A stretch of 64,000 nucleotides of DNA from a bacterium A37T11 (GTDB taxonomy: Bacteria; Bacteroidota; Bacteroidia; Sphingobacteriales; Sphingobacteriaceae). This document shows positions 18,101-27,057 of this stretch, piece after piece. The notes beneath the pieces were generated by a model, which searched no databases, was not told the origin of the DNA, and worked only from the letters and a program-made list of their open reading frames with translations. The position numbers and the translations under genes were made by a program. Position 1 is the first letter of the stretch, and every line of letters starts with the position of its first letter. The stretch is from the NCBI GenBank assembly GCA_900109895.1, contig FOBR01000025.1, forward strand, positions 1 to 64,000, written 5' to 3'.

Positions 18101-18685
18101 CAGTATGGCATTTTCAGCAGGTACGTTGAGCTTGTAGCTTCCTGAATTATTGGTTAATGTGCCTGCCGGTGCTCCTTTAAGCCGTATATTGACATTGGCA
18201 AAGGCATTCCCTTTTTCATCGGTCACTTTCCCAGTTACGGTACGCTGTTGAATGGGTGCTGCCACCATAGGAACTACGGTGCTAACCGCCGCCTTTTTGA
18301 CCAATACCGTTTTTTCTTTGATGATATAAGATAGCCCTTGCGGAGTTAATATACGGTTTAGAAACTCTTCCAATGGCATATCATTGGCCGTAATGGAAAC
18401 TTTTTGGATAGGATCTACAAAATGATCGTTGTAGAATACCCGATAGCTGGTCTGCCTAAGCACAGCATCAAAAATTTGTTTTAGGGGTTGATCTTTAACC
18501 TTCAATGTCATCGTTTGTGACACAGACTTAGCACTCAAATGCAGGCAACCCAGTAGCAACAACATACTAGTTATTTTCATAACTAAAAATAATTGGTTTG
18601 GCCATATGGGCAAAAATTTGCCCATAAGCGGAATCACATTTTTTATCATTAATTTCCTGTTTATACACACAAACCAGGATTTCAC
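15170..18685 (-). CDS. SusC-type TonB-dependent transporter with STN signalling domain
   Basis: 1171 residues from the most upstream ATG; an inner ATG at 18649 (MIKNVIPLMGKFLPIW) is the likelier start. After a signal sequence (ITSMLLLLGCLHLSAKSVSQ) comes an STN domain (LKVKDQPLKQIFDAVL to GLSYIIKEKTVLV), which contacts the FecR anti-sigma factor. Next are a carboxypeptidase-regulatory-like beta-sandwich (TGKVTDEKGNAFANVNI), a TonB plug (GSVGTVKVEDM, ITIRGNNSV, PLYVIDGFPVENPD) and the 22-strand barrel ending GVNVIF. With SusD it would import oligosaccharides across the outer membrane. The STN domain and the sigma/FecR genes upstream indicate substrate-induced trans-envelope signalling. Confidence 0.93.
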   Translation of the reverse strand: MKSWFVCINRKLMIKNVIPLMGKFLPIWPNQLFLVMKITSMLLLLGCLHLSAKSVSQTMTLKVKDQPLKQIFDAVLRQTSYRVFYNDHFVDPIQKVSITANDMPLEEFLNRILTPQGLSYIIKEKTVLVKKAAVSTVVPMVAAPIQQRTVTGKVTDEKGNAFANVNIRLKGAPAGTLTNNSGSYKLNVPAENAILVFSFLGYTTEERKVGEENVINVSLKTENNNLNEVVVVGYGEMKRQDLTGSVGTVKVEDMQKAPVSSFEQALAGRVAGVQVVSSDGQPGSSSIITIRGNNSVTQDNSPLYVIDGFPVENPDNNIVNPSDIESMDVLKDASATAIYGARGANGVIIINTKRGSGPPSFSFDGNVGYNKVLHKVDVFSPYEFVKYNLQYFPDYATTAYLTDATLDDYKNLKGIDWQDQIEQQGVFQNYNLAVRGKNANGNYSISFNAQDQKGLIINSGFKRYGGRVVLDQNVNKRLKVGLNANYSYTKSYGTVVSSYGGSSPLTSLLGSVWAYRPLAGSPNNDDFDQIMDDLLSEGLDDGVSSSSDYRYNPVKNAANILNDRFGNAIVANGYVQYTLTKGLVLKLSGGINNLFSKRNVFYNSNTANGDRRTVQGANGPNGSILNQQSFNYLNENTLTYDWSVHKNHKFNAMVGLTYQGVKNNSNGYSATNLPNESLGVNGFDEGVIKNPVSINTKNTLASYLGRFNYNYKSTYYLTASFRADGSSKFAPENHWSYFPSGGVSWRITNEPFMRKLLTVINDGKVRATYGLTGNNRVTDYPYLTTITLPTSAGYPFGDNNILPGATFSSLGNPHLKWESTSQLDLGLDLEFLKGRISLSTDYYKKKTSDLLLNASLPGSTGYTAAYANIGKVQNSGFELTVNTVNIKTTHFSWTSSFNISFNRSKVLGLADGQDALTSYVSWASNSYNTAPSYIAKIGQPISMFYGYVFDGVYQYSDFTQTTSGTYVLKDNVPNNTGTRVSIQPGNIKFKDINGDGVVDANDETVIGNPNPDHVGGFSNNLSYKGFDLNIFLQWSYGNDIINANRYVFEGGIVRDRNQFASFANRWSPDNQSSNIPNNGGPNVYSSRVVEDGSFLRLKTVQLGYTFPAKSLGRVGIKTLRMYVSGQNLLTWTNYSGSDPEVSIFNSALSSGFDYSAYPRARTLTAGVNVIF

Positions 18686-18699
18686 CTATATTTGTGTGT
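18665..18699 (-). promoter_or_regulatory. 9-bp inverted repeat at the susC 5' end
   Basis: ACACACAAA (18665-18673) and TTTGTGTGT (18691-18699) are perfect inverted copies separated by 17 bp. The pair straddles the upstream ATG of susC and would lie directly upstream of the alternative start at 18649. It could be a leader hairpin or an operator; sequence alone does not decide. Confidence 0.35.
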
Positions 18700-18760
18700 T
18701 TGGATAGTTTACAATCCGGTTTTTACGACTTGATTTGTTAAAAGCAGTATCCGAACATCG

Positions 18761-18787
18761 CAGGGAGGTGGTAGCAACACTTCCCTG
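18761..18787 (-). terminator. Stem-loop between fecR and susC
   Basis: CAGGGAGGTG (18761-18770) pairs with CACTTCCCTG (18778-18787) around a 7-nt loop: ten pairs with one G-T on the plus strand, nine pairs and one A-C mismatch in the minus-strand transcript. In transcript order it follows fecR and precedes susC, and TGCTTTT follows about 15-20 nt on. It may attenuate read-through from the sigma/fecR unit or be a processing site. The rest of the 182-bp gap shows no other clear feature. Confidence 0.4.
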
Positions 18788-18867
18788 TCCTGTTATTTCG
18801 TATATTGTCTATGTGCTCGTTATCATATTTTGCTGGTTTTTTTTAATAATTGGTTCATATCCTAGTG

Positions 18868-20031
18868 TTAATTAATTAGCAATTTTCTTCCGTCCACTTT
18901 GAAAACAATACCCGATTCATCCAAAAAGTCCAGGACTGTCTGCAGGCTCACATTTCGATCCAAGCTTCCGCTGAATGAATCAGTTGGGATGTTTTTATGA
19001 TAAACCACCTCAATGTCATACCATCGGGATAATTGTTTCATAAGCTCTGTAAATGGGGTGTTGTCAAAATAAAAGATCCCCTCTTTCCAAGCGGTTGACG
19101 CAGTGATATCGGCCTTTTGTTTGGTCAATGCACCGGAAGCTGACAACTGGCTCTGCTCTCCGGGTAACAACCGCACGCCTTTCCTTTGTTGGGTACCCGG
19201 GGTATTTTTTGCAGAAACTAAAACCGCCCCTTTTACCAACGTCGTCTTTATCGTCGCATCCGATTCATAGGCCGAAACATTAAAATCCGTACCTAATACA
19301 CTTATTTCCTGACCTTTGGATATAACTTTAAACGGCTTATCGCCATTCGGTGCCACAGAAAAATATGCTTCACCCAGGATGGTGACAGTACGGTTCGGGC
19401 CATCAAACGAGCTGGGGTAGGTAAGGCTGCTTGCCGCATTGAGCCATACATTGGTCCCATCAGACAGCTGAACCTGGTATTTGCCACCTCTGGGAGTAGT
19501 CAAGGTGAGCATCGTGCTTTTCGCCCCGATTTTTGTACCATCATTATAACTGATGTTATCATCCTTGACTTGAATGCCCTCTTTAGCACTATTCAGCTCC
19601 ACTTTTGAACCATTGGCCAGCGTTAGCGTAGCCTTATTTGTTCCTGGAGTGATTGGCCTAACCAGCGAAAGTTGTTTTTTGGATGAAAGTTTACCTGAAA
19701 AGGGTTTGTAAAAATAAGCGCCAAATGCCAGCAACAATATAGCGGCTGCTGCCGCATACCACCACGAAAATAGCCTTACTTTTGCCTTGGGAACGGGTTT
19801 AACCTGCTGCATAAGCCTGTTCAAATTTTCGCTGAAAGAAAATGCTGGTGCAGGCAGCCTTTCATCAGGGCTAATGGTTTTTTCCATTGCTGCAGCTATA
19901 AAACGCACCATCGCATCGTCCCCTTTCTGGGTACGAAAATAGTCCAGCAACTGTTCCGCTTCCTGTCTGGAACATTCGCCGTTCAAAAATTTATGGTATA
20001 TTTTCTCAATATCCTGCATGGAATTCTTCAA
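18868..20031 (-). CDS. FecR-family anti-sigma factor
   Basis: 387 residues (a second Met at residue 5 could be the start). The cytoplasmic N-terminal part includes HKFLNGECSRQEAEQLLDYF, a typical sigma-binding FecR start. One membrane segment (WWYAAAAAILLLAFGAYFY) lies near residue 100. The periplasmic FecR domain contains GGKYQVQLSDGTNVWLNAAS, TVTILGEAYFSV and FKVISKGQEISVLGTDFNV, followed by the C-terminal region that meets the STN domain (FTELMKQLSRWYDIEVVY). It would hold the ECF sigma factor until the downstream SusC reports substrate. It sits 57 bp after the sigma gene. Confidence 0.92.
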   Translation of the reverse strand: MKNSMQDIEKIYHKFLNGECSRQEAEQLLDYFRTQKGDDAMVRFIAAAMEKTISPDERLPAPAFSFSENLNRLMQQVKPVPKAKVRLFSWWYAAAAAILLLAFGAYFYKPFSGKLSSKKQLSLVRPITPGTNKATLTLANGSKVELNSAKEGIQVKDDNISYNDGTKIGAKSTMLTLTTPRGGKYQVQLSDGTNVWLNAASSLTYPSSFDGPNRTVTILGEAYFSVAPNGDKPFKVISKGQEISVLGTDFNVSAYESDATIKTTLVKGAVLVSAKNTPGTQQRKGVRLLPGEQSQLSASGALTKQKADITASTAWKEGIFYFDNTPFTELMKQLSRWYDIEVVYHKNIPTDSFSGSLDRNVSLQTVLDFLDESGIVFKVDGRKLLIN

Positions 20032-20088
20032 CCCTCTGTAATACCATTCAAATGAAAACGGGGAAGTCTATGCTCCGTATGAATTTTT

Positions 20089-20634
20089 TTATTTAAGCAC
20101 GCCACGCAGGAAACGGACCGCCTTGGCCATATGGTCTTTGACCGTTCCGACCGAAATACCGAAAAGCTGGGCTGCATCCGCATAACTATTGCCTTCCAGC
20201 TTACAATAAGTAAAAATCTTTTTCCGTTGTTCGGGCAACCTGGCGATTGCTTCAGATACCTGTGCACTGGTTTCTATAAAATTTAGCTGATCATTCAGCG
20301 GATCGTAGCATTCGGTACCCGCGACAGCCAGCTGCTCCCTCAGCTGCTTGTCGCGGATAGCCTTTCGATAGTAATTTATGGCCAGGCTTTTGGCCGACTG
20401 CATTAAGATAGCTAATACAGGTGTATTGGTATCCATGGAATGGCGCTGGTTCCAAATGTTTAAGAAAACATCCTGTACGATCTCTTCAGCAGCCTCATGT
20501 AGGTGCACCAGTTTAATAATACGATTGTAAAGTATGGCCGCAAACTCGCTATAAAGCGCAGCCAATGCCGTTTCATCGCCTTTCTGCAGCCTTAAAAGCC
20601 ATTCACTTTCATCACCAACCGAATTACTGGTCAC
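20089..20634 (-). CDS. ECF-family RNA polymerase sigma factor
   Basis: 181 residues. Region 2 reads ETALAALYSEFAAILYNRI and EAAEEIVQDVFLNIWNQR, and region 4 reads IARLPEQRKKIFTYCKLEG followed by a helix-turn-helix (YADAAQLFGISVGTVKDHMA). This is the usual architecture of Bacteroidota ECF sigma factors paired with FecR. The frame starts with GTG at 20634; no nearby ATG fits. It probably activates the susC operon downstream. The gene lies just after katE on the same strand, across 70 A/T-rich bases without an obvious terminator. Confidence 0.93.
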   Translation of the reverse strand: MTSNSVGDESEWLLRLQKGDETALAALYSEFAAILYNRIIKLVHLHEAAEEIVQDVFLNIWNQRHSMDTNTPVLAILMQSAKSLAINYYRKAIRDKQLREQLAVAGTECYDPLNDQLNFIETSAQVSEAIARLPEQRKKIFTYCKLEGNSYADAAQLFGISVGTVKDHMAKAVRFLRGVLK

Positions 20635-20704
20635 AATTTAGCCCTTTAAATTTGTGGCTAAGTTAAGAAATATTTAAAAAACTGCTAATTATTATGCCAA
20701 CATG

Positions 20705-22840
20705 TTAAGCCGGTACTTTTCGCGAAGCTTCCCGTTCCCAAACTCGGTGCCCTGCGATGGCCTTGATAAAACGCGGAACCAAGTCCTTTCCTTGAATGAG
20801 GCCCTCATCCGTCTTGCCTGCAAAATAAGTTTGTGAAGCAAGGCTTTCTGCACCCTGACCAAAAGCAATGGCCTTACAGTGCCGGAATATTTCATTGAGA
20901 AAGTGGACAGCATCCGGATCAGCAGCCAATTTTTTGGCGCTGTCCGCGCCTGCCGGCACATAAACTGCGTCATACAACACAGAAGCGGTGGTCAGAAAAC
21001 TTTTGTCAACCGCCTGCGCAGCTTTGTCTGCCGTGGCTACAGCTCCAAGTTTGGGGGCAACCAGTTCAACCGTAGCTCCTTCTTTTTCAAGGGCAGTTTT
21101 TACAAGGGCAACGTCAGTGGCCTGAACGCCATCGGCTACCAGGAACGCAATTTTCCGGGTGGCGATGGTATCTTTAATAGTGCCAGCCATGCTGAGTGCT
21201 TCTGATTTGTCAATGACTGATTTTCCTTTTTTGGATTCATATTTTTCCGCATCAGCATCAGCAGGCATGCCCTGATTGATGGGCTTTTCGGGCGCTTCGG
21301 GTACCGCAATCCCAAGATTGGCTGCAACGGAAGCAGCCAGCCCTTTGTCTATCTGGGTAAGTATCCCGACCATGCGCTTACGGATTTCCGGATAGGTCAG
21401 TTTTCCCAATTCAAAACTAAGGGCATCAATAATGTGTTGTTGTTCTGGTTTTGACTGGCTATTAAAAAACAAAGTAGCTTGCGAAAAATGGTCAGAAAAG
21501 CTCACGCTGCGGGCGCGTACTTTTGGAGCGGCAATGGGTTCGGGATAAGAGCTAAAACCACCCTCAGAAAGCATGGCCTGATAAGGACAGCCACCCCCGA
21601 TGGAATTAGGCTGATAGCTCGTAGTTCCGCGGTTAACAGTTTGACGCATATGCCCGTCACGCTGGTTGTTATGAACGGGTGCCACCGACCTATTAATGGG
21701 AATTTCATGAAAGTTGGAACTGCCCAAACGGCTCAACTGCGTATCGGTATAGGAAAATAACCTGCCCTGCAGCAAGGGGTCATTGGTAAAATCAAGTCCG
21801 GGAACAATATGGCCGGGATGGAAAGCAACCTGTTCCGTTTCGGCAAAAAAATTGTCCGGATTGCGGTTAAGCACCATTTTCCCGATACGTTGCACAGGCA
21901 CCAGTTCTTCGGGGATTAGTTTGGTAGGATCAAGCAGGTCAAAGGGGAATTTGTGTTCATCTTTTTCGGGGATAACCTGAATACCTAGCTCCCACTCGGG
22001 AAACGAACCATTTTCAATGGCTTCCCACAAGTCTCTCCGATGAAAATCAGGATCCATTCCCGAAATTTTTTGAGCTTCATCCCATGCCACGGAATGAACA
22101 CCCAACTTCGGCTTCCAATGAAACTTAATGAACGTTGAGACACCCTTCGCGTTTATAAAACGGTAAGTGTGGATACCAAAACCTTCCATCATGCGCAAAC
22201 TGCGGGGTAATGACCGGTCAGACATGGCCCACATGATCATATGTGCTGACTCCGGCATGAGCGATATAAAATCCCAAAACGTATCGTGTGCAGAAGCGGC
22301 TTGCGGAATCTCATTGTGTGGTTCAGGCTTTACGGCATGTATTAAGTCTGGAAATTTAATGGAATCCTGGATAAAAAATACCGGAATGTTATTACCAACC
22401 AGGTCAAAAATGCCTTCATCAGTATAAAACTTAACAGCAAACCCACGTACATCGCGAGCCATATCGGTAGATCCGCGGGAACCTGCAACCGTAGAAAAGC
22501 GGACAAATACCGGTGTTTGCCTGTTTGGATCACTTAAAAACCCAGCCTTTGTTAGGTCAGCCATCGATTTATAAGGTTGAAAATAACCATGGGCGGCAGA
22601 ACCACGGGCATGCACAATGCGTTCAGGAATCCGTTCGTGGTCAAAATGAAAGATCTTTTCGCGAAAAATAAAATCTTCCAGTAAAGAAGGCCCACGTTCA
22701 CCCGCTTTTAGGGTGTTTTGGTTGTCTTGAATACGCACCCCATGGTTGGTTGTGAGGAATTGATCGGTTGCATCACTCACATTTTTTTCAAGGTCGATTG
22801 CCTTTTTATTCTTGATGGTGGCTGCCTGTTTCTTTGCCAT
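20705..22840 (-). CDS. katE: Large-subunit catalase (HPII type)
   Basis: 711 residues, the size of large-subunit clade 2 catalases. It degrades hydrogen peroxide with heme. The catalytic His region reads [19 protein letters not shown] (about residues 68-86), the distal Asn region is [20 protein letters not shown], and the proximal heme region is [16 protein letters not shown]-terminal class I glutamine-amidotransferase-like flavodoxin fold ([19 protein letters not shown] to [10 protein letters not shown]) marks the HPII type. It is probably cytoplasmic. The upstream gap shows no clear TAnnTTTG box. Confidence 0.95.
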   Translation of the reverse strand: MAKKQAATIKNKKAIDLEKNVSDATDQFLTTNHGVRIQDNQNTLKAGERGPSLLEDFIFREKIFHFDHERIPERIVHARGSAAHGYFQPYKSMADLTKAGFLSDPNRQTPVFVRFSTVAGSRGSTDMARDVRGFAVKFYTDEGIFDLVGNNIPVFFIQDSIKFPDLIHAVKPEPHNEIPQAASAHDTFWDFISLMPESAHMIMWAMSDRSLPRSLRMMEGFGIHTYRFINAKGVSTFIKFHWKPKLGVHSVAWDEAQKISGMDPDFHRRDLWEAIENGSFPEWELGIQVIPEKDEHKFPFDLLDPTKLIPEELVPVQRIGKMVLNRNPDNFFAETEQVAFHPGHIVPGLDFTNDPLLQGRLFSYTDTQLSRLGSSNFHEIPINRSVAPVHNNQRDGHMRQTVNRGTTSYQPNSIGGGCPYQAMLSEGGFSSYPEPIAAPKVRARSVSFSDHFSQATLFFNSQSKPEQQHIIDALSFELGKLTYPEIRKRMVGILTQIDKGLAASVAANLGIAVPEAPEKPINQGMPADADAEKYESKKGKSVIDKSEALSMAGTIKDTIATRKIAFLVADGVQATDVALVKTALEKEGATVELVAPKLGAVATADKAAQAVDKSFLTTASVLYDAVYVPAGADSAKKLAADPDAVHFLNEIFRHCKAIAFGQGAESLASQTYFAGKTDEGLIQGKDLVPRFIKAIAGHRVWEREASRKVPA

Positions 22841-22940
22841 GATTAGTTATTTTGTTTTGAATAATAGTTAGTTCTTACTACCCAACAACAATAATTTGTA
22901 CATTTTGTTTAGGTTCATTACAAAAGTTTGGGTATGTCTT

Positions 22941-23150
22941 TTACAAACTATAGGAGTCAATTTCCCGGGCAATTTCCTGCAACAATTCCTGATCAGCTTT
23001 ACTTCCCGGAACAGCGCGAAGCCCACCTTGGCAAGGTTCAAATTCAACCTCTTCCTCTTCAATCCAAACCTTGAAAATGGTTCCTGTCATCGTGCATGAA
23101 GGGGTTACGGTATATTGCTCATTACCCACTTTGATGTCAAATCTGTTCAT
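22941..23150 (-). CDS. Small conserved-looking acidic hypothetical protein
   Basis: About 69 residues from ATG 23150 (MNRFDIKVGNEQYTVTP). An in-frame upstream codon at 23165 is less likely. The protein alternates strands and has a very acidic patch (VWIEEEEVEFEPC), then a helix (KADQELLQEIAREIDSY). There is no signal peptide. Small proteins of this kind are common in Sphingobacteriales but I know no function. It is about 100 bp upstream of katE on the same strand. Confidence 0.5.
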   Translation of the reverse strand: MNRFDIKVGNEQYTVTPSCTMTGTIFKVWIEEEEVEFEPCQGGLRAVPGSKADQELLQEIAREIDSYSL

Positions 23151-23251
23151 GATAGGTTTTAACAACAGCTACCTAAAAATGTTCAAACAGGATCCATACA
23201 AAATTTCACATGTAGCACAAATTTGACAATATCCCGTAAAGAGGCCGCTAT

Positions 23252-24475
23252 TTACTTCATTGGATGCGCAATAGATTCCTTATCAATTAGTGGCATTGAA
23301 AACAGGAAGGTGGTTTTGTCCTCGTCAGAACTGGCACTGATCTTACCGCTATGGCCTCTGGCAATTTCATAGGCTATAAACAGGCCTAATCCCAAACCTT
23401 GCCCCTCCTTTTTATTGTCACCACGCAGAAAAGGTTCAAAAAGGGTCTTCATTATTTTTGTCGGTATGCGCTTACCCCTGTTACTTACAGAAAATAAAAA
23501 ATGCCCGTGTTGTTTCAAGGCCGCTATTTCAATTGGTGCGTATTCGTCGCCATGCAGCACCGCATTACTGATCAGGTTAGAAAAAATCTGTGAAAGGCAA
23601 ACGGCATCGCCATATAAATGCAGTTCAGGCGCACAGGATAATTTCAATTGTCGCTCCGGCCAGATCGTTTTTACCTCTTTTAATACCTGCCTGACAATCG
23701 TTCCTGCGTCCTCAATGATTTGTTGGTTAAGGCTCAAACCACTTCCCAACTGTCCTTTAGCAAAATCCAGAATATTATCAATGAGCCCTCTCATCCGGAA
23801 AGAAGAATCCTGAATATTTTTCACCAGCCGATATCCCCGTTCGTCCAGCCCAGTCCGCTCCATTAATTGAGCCGAGCTAATGATTGCACTGAGCGGATTA
23901 CGAAGGTCATGACCCAATATCGCGATAAACTGATCTCTTCTTTTGGCAATGCGCTGTTCTGCCCTAAGCTGCTGTTCCGTACGCTGCAAACGTTCGTGAG
24001 CATCCAGGTGAAACCCGATCAGTTCGGCAAATAAACGGAACATTTCCACTAATTCTGGTTTGTTAAGCTGGGCTGGTTTAAAATCAATCGCACAAAGCGA
24101 ACCAAAAAAATGACCATTTTTATACCGGATTGGAACAGCAATATAGCTTTTAAAGCCACGCCTAGCCATCTTCCTGCACCATTCGGCATTCTCTTCACGG
24201 TCTGCGTCTTCAATAGCAACAGCTGTTTCACAGGTATCCAGCTCACTGCAAATGGTATCATCTAAATTAAGCTCGCGTCCAGGTAACAAGCCAATGGATA
24301 GTTCATCGCGAGCTGCACAGGCCACCCAACGTTCTTTTGTTACACGCGCCACCACAGCAATTCCCATACCTGTAGTGCGGCAAATCACTTCCAACATTTG
24401 TGGAACCGATGAAATACCGCTCACGGCATCAATATCAGCATCTGGCATTTTTTCTTTAGGTACAATTTCTTTCAT
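23252..24475 (-). CDS. GAF-domain sensor histidine kinase
   Basis: 407 residues. Residues about 20-160 are a GAF domain (QMLEVICRTTGMGIAVVARV, then FKSYIAVPIRYKNGHFFGSL). A short coiled coil (LQRTEQQLRAEQRIAKRRDQ) leads to the HisKA dimerisation helix with the phosphoacceptor His at about 189 (ILGHDLRNPLSAI). The HATPase domain carries the N box (IFSNLISNAVLHG) and the G2 box (GQGLGLGLFIAYE). No membrane segment or receiver domain is present, so it is a soluble kinase, probably sensing a small cytoplasmic ligand. No response regulator is adjacent. Confidence 0.88.
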   Translation of the reverse strand: MKEIVPKEKMPDADIDAVSGISSVPQMLEVICRTTGMGIAVVARVTKERWVACAARDELSIGLLPGRELNLDDTICSELDTCETAVAIEDADREENAEWCRKMARRGFKSYIAVPIRYKNGHFFGSLCAIDFKPAQLNKPELVEMFRLFAELIGFHLDAHERLQRTEQQLRAEQRIAKRRDQFIAILGHDLRNPLSAIISSAQLMERTGLDERGYRLVKNIQDSSFRMRGLIDNILDFAKGQLGSGLSLNQQIIEDAGTIVRQVLKEVKTIWPERQLKLSCAPELHLYGDAVCLSQIFSNLISNAVLHGDEYAPIEIAALKQHGHFLFSVSNRGKRIPTKIMKTLFEPFLRGDNKKEGQGLGLGLFIAYEIARGHSGKISASSDEDKTTFLFSMPLIDKESIAHPMK

Positions 24476-24511
24476 AAATATTGCTAGAATTCAGGCAAAA
24501 TAGGTAAAATT

Positions 24512-25618
24512 TTACATATCTTCCAGCATAAGTGAATTTATTCCTCCCACCAAGCTATATATCTTTTTTCCCCGTCCCTCTATTAGATTATGATATAGTT
24601 CGGCAGCTTTTAAACTACGTTTCCCGCTCTGGCAAATGAACACCACCGCTTCTTGCTGTATTCGGCTTGCCTGCTCCGTAAAAACAGAAAGCGGAATCCG
24701 GAGATGGTCAATGCCTGAAAGTTTTGGCTTTTCGTGTGGCTCACGCACATCCACCACATTCAAACCACCCTGTAAGTATCGGTCATAAAACGACCCAGGA
24801 TCCAGTTCATCGACCGTAGAGACCGTATCGATTCCGCAAAGTGCCGGATAATCTGTAGACTCAAACGCTTCCCGGCTTATAGGCAATAATTGCCTGCCCA
24901 GCGCAGTTGCACTTACATTAACCACATAGGATTGGCTTGTCAATGCATCAAAGGTCAGCAATTTTCCGGTAAGCACCTCCCCAATGCCGGTCAGTAACTT
25001 TATGCATTCATTGGCCATTAAACTACCGATGATGCTTGGCAATACACCCAGCACACCAGCCTCACTGCAGTTGGGCACATCCGCTTCTGCCGGCGGATAT
25101 GGAAAAAGGTCCCGATAATTGATGGGGGCCTCAAAAACGGCCACCTGGCCTTCGTAGCGCGATATGGCACCATAAATTAGGGGTTTACCCAACAGGGCGC
25201 AGGCATCGTTGATTAAGTATCGGGTGTGAAAATTATCCGTGCCATCTAAAATCACCTCGTAATCTGCAAAGATATCCAGTGCATTTGCAGTATCGAGCCG
25301 ATACTCGTAACGATGTATAGTTACATCCGGATTCATGGCCTGCAACCGTTCACTGGCGCAAATTACCTTTAGCCGGTCAATATCCGATGTATTATATAAT
25401 AATTGCCGATGCAGGTTGCTAAGTTCTACTAATCCATCATCTGCTATTCCAATAGTCCCGATGCCTGCCGCCGCAAGGGTCATAAGCGCGGGACAACCAA
25501 GGCCCCCTGCACCTACAACCAAAACCCGGGCCTGTTTTAATTTTTTTTGCGCCGACATACCAAATCCCGGAAGGATAAGCTGGCGGTGATAGCGTTGATA
25601 TAGTTGTTGATCGTCCAT
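24512..25618 (-). CDS. MoeB/ThiF-type adenylyltransferase with C-terminal rhodanese domain
   Basis: 368 residues. The E1-like domain has the ATP-binding VLVVGAGGLGCPALMTLA, DDGLVELSNLHRQLLY and LDGTDNFHTRYLIND, with a conserved Cys in VPNCSEAGVLGVLP. From about residue 270 a rhodanese domain follows, with active-site loop VVFICQSGKRSLKAAE. Such fusions adenylate a ubiquitin-like sulfur carrier (MoaD or ThiS) and supply sulfur for molybdopterin or thiamine synthesis. No moa or thi genes are nearby, so the pathway is open. It is divergent from msrA across an 87-bp gap. Confidence 0.88.
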   Translation of the reverse strand: MDDQQLYQRYHRQLILPGFGMSAQKKLKQARVLVVGAGGLGCPALMTLAAAGIGTIGIADDGLVELSNLHRQLLYNTSDIDRLKVICASERLQAMNPDVTIHRYEYRLDTANALDIFADYEVILDGTDNFHTRYLINDACALLGKPLIYGAISRYEGQVAVFEAPINYRDLFPYPPAEADVPNCSEAGVLGVLPSIIGSLMANECIKLLTGIGEVLTGKLLTFDALTSQSYVVNVSATALGRQLLPISREAFESTDYPALCGIDTVSTVDELDPGSFYDRYLQGGLNVVDVREPHEKPKLSGIDHLRIPLSVFTEQASRIQQEAVVFICQSGKRSLKAAELYHNLIEGRGKKIYSLVGGINSLMLEDM

Positions 25619-25630
25619 GAGGTGATTTAT

Positions 25631-25661
25631 TTTGTACTATCTGAAAAAAGTCGTATCTTTA
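25631..25661 (+). promoter_or_regulatory. msrA promoter (TTTG-N19-TATCTTTA)
   Basis: TTTG at 25631-25634 and TATCTTTA at 25654-25661 are separated by 19 nt, the spacing of the Bacteroidota -33/-7 promoter. Only the final base differs from TAnnTTTG. The msrA ATG follows 44 nt later. Confidence 0.55.
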
Positions 25662-25705
25662 ATTTCCAAACTCAAATATAATTAATTTCATTAAAGAAGT
25701 ATAAC

Positions 25706-26227
25706 ATGAATACAGAAACAGCCACTTTTGGCGGCGGATGCTTTTGGTGTACCGAGGTTATTTTTCAGCAGCTTAAAGGAGTGATCAGCATAAAGCCCGG
25801 ATACATGGGTGGCCAACGCGAGCATCCAACCTATGAACAAGTTTGTACAGGCGCAACCGGGCATGCTGAAGTATCACAAATAATTTACGATCCGGAACAA
25901 CTAGAATACCGGGAACTATTAAGCGTGTTTTTTAAAACTCATGACCCAACTACGCTTAACAGGCAAGGAAATGATGTGGGCACACAATACCGTTCCGTTA
26001 TTTTTTACCACAACGAAAAACAACGGTTGGAGGCGTGGGATTTTGTGCGCGTATTATCCGACGAGGAAATCTTTGACAACCCAATCGTTACTGAAATTGT
26101 ACCTGCCAGCACATTTTACGAGGCAGAAGATTATCACCACAATTATTATAACAAGAATCCAAACCAAGGTTACTGTGTGGCCGTCATTCAGCCAAAACTG
26201 CAAAAATTTTTAAAAAATTTGCACTAA
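25706..26227 (+). CDS. msrA: Peptide-methionine (S)-S-oxide reductase
   Basis: 173 residues, the normal length. MsrA reduces methionine-S-sulfoxide in oxidised proteins. The active site [18 protein letters not shown] has the nucleophilic Cys at residue 12 and a second Cys at 15; the family signatures KPGYMGG and [20 protein letters not shown] follow. No MsrB domain is attached. It is a single gene with its own promoter and converges with the esterase gene, leaving 14 bp. Confidence 0.95.
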   Translation: MNTETATFGGGCFWCTEVIFQQLKGVISIKPGYMGGQREHPTYEQVCTGATGHAEVSQIIYDPEQLEYRELLSVFFKTHDPTTLNRQGNDVGTQYRSVIFYHNEKQRLEAWDFVRVLSDEEIFDNPIVTEIVPASTFYEAEDYHHNYYNKNPNQGYCVAVIQPKLQKFLKNLH

Positions 26228-26241
26228 GTTTAAAGGTATGT

Positions 26242-27057
26242 TTAACCGGCCTGGTTAAAAAAATGGCTGAAAAATACGAGTTGAAACGTAATGCTGTTGG
26301 ACCAATATTCCCAGGTATGCGCCCCCGGACGGGTAGAATAATCGTGTGGAATATTTCGCTCAAGCAGTTTGGCATGCAGGCTTTCATTCACGCCGTAGAA
26401 AAAATCACCGGTTCCGCAGTCAAAGGTCAAAACCAGCGAATTGGGCGTCAGCAAATGGATCTGGTTAATCACTGTGTAGCTTTCCCATAGCGCAGGGTTT
26501 TCGGCATAGCTGCCCAGGCGCTTGGCCATATCCCAGTTATTGGGAAAAGGACGAATATCTACCCCGCCTGACATGCTGCCTGCTGCACCAAACACATCCT
26601 GGTGCCGAAAAGCCAGGTACAGCGCGCCCTGGCCACCCATACTTAACCCCGTAATGGCACGTCCGCTGCGATTAGCCCGGGTTTTGTAGTGCGCATCCAC
26701 CCAATTCACGAGTTCTGTAGCCACATAGGTCTCGTAGCGAAATCCTTTATCGATGGGGCTATCCCAATACCAGCTTCCAATGGCCCCATCAGGGCACACA
26801 ATAATCAGGTGGTATTGATCGGCATTCTGGCTCAGTGCCGGTACTTTTTTAATCCAATCGGCATAGTTGCCCCCATAGCCGTGTAGCAGATAAAGAACAG
26901 GAAGGGCCTGTTGGCCCGCATTGTCTGGCGTAATGACCACAGCCTTGATGTCTTTATTCATGGCTTCGCTATGCGTGTTAACGGTATCAACCTTGGCCGC
27001 GATTACACCCTGCGCAAAGATGATCAGGAACGAAAAAAATATCCAGTTAAGTTTCAT
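26242..27057 (-). CDS. Secreted alpha/beta-hydrolase esterase (esterase D-like)
   Basis: 271 residues from ATG 27057, chosen because it gives a clean signal peptide (LNWIFFSFLIIFAQGVIAA) and overlaps the upstream stop as ATGA. The hydrolase fold shows LPVLYLLHGYGGNYADW, the nucleophile elbow GRAITGLSMGGQGALYLA, FDCGTGDFFYG (acid) and RPGAHTWEYW (His). This is the tributyrin-esterase/S-formylglutathione-hydrolase-like group, which deacylates small esters. It is translationally coupled to the phosphatase-like membrane protein upstream. Confidence 0.85.
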   Translation of the reverse strand: MKLNWIFFSFLIIFAQGVIAAKVDTVNTHSEAMNKDIKAVVITPDNAGQQALPVLYLLHGYGGNYADWIKKVPALSQNADQYHLIIVCPDGAIGSWYWDSPIDKGFRYETYVATELVNWVDAHYKTRANRSGRAITGLSMGGQGALYLAFRHQDVFGAAGSMSGGVDIRPFPNNWDMAKRLGSYAENPALWESYTVINQIHLLTPNSLVLTFDCGTGDFFYGVNESLHAKLLERNIPHDYSTRPGAHTWEYWSNSITFQLVFFSHFFNQAG

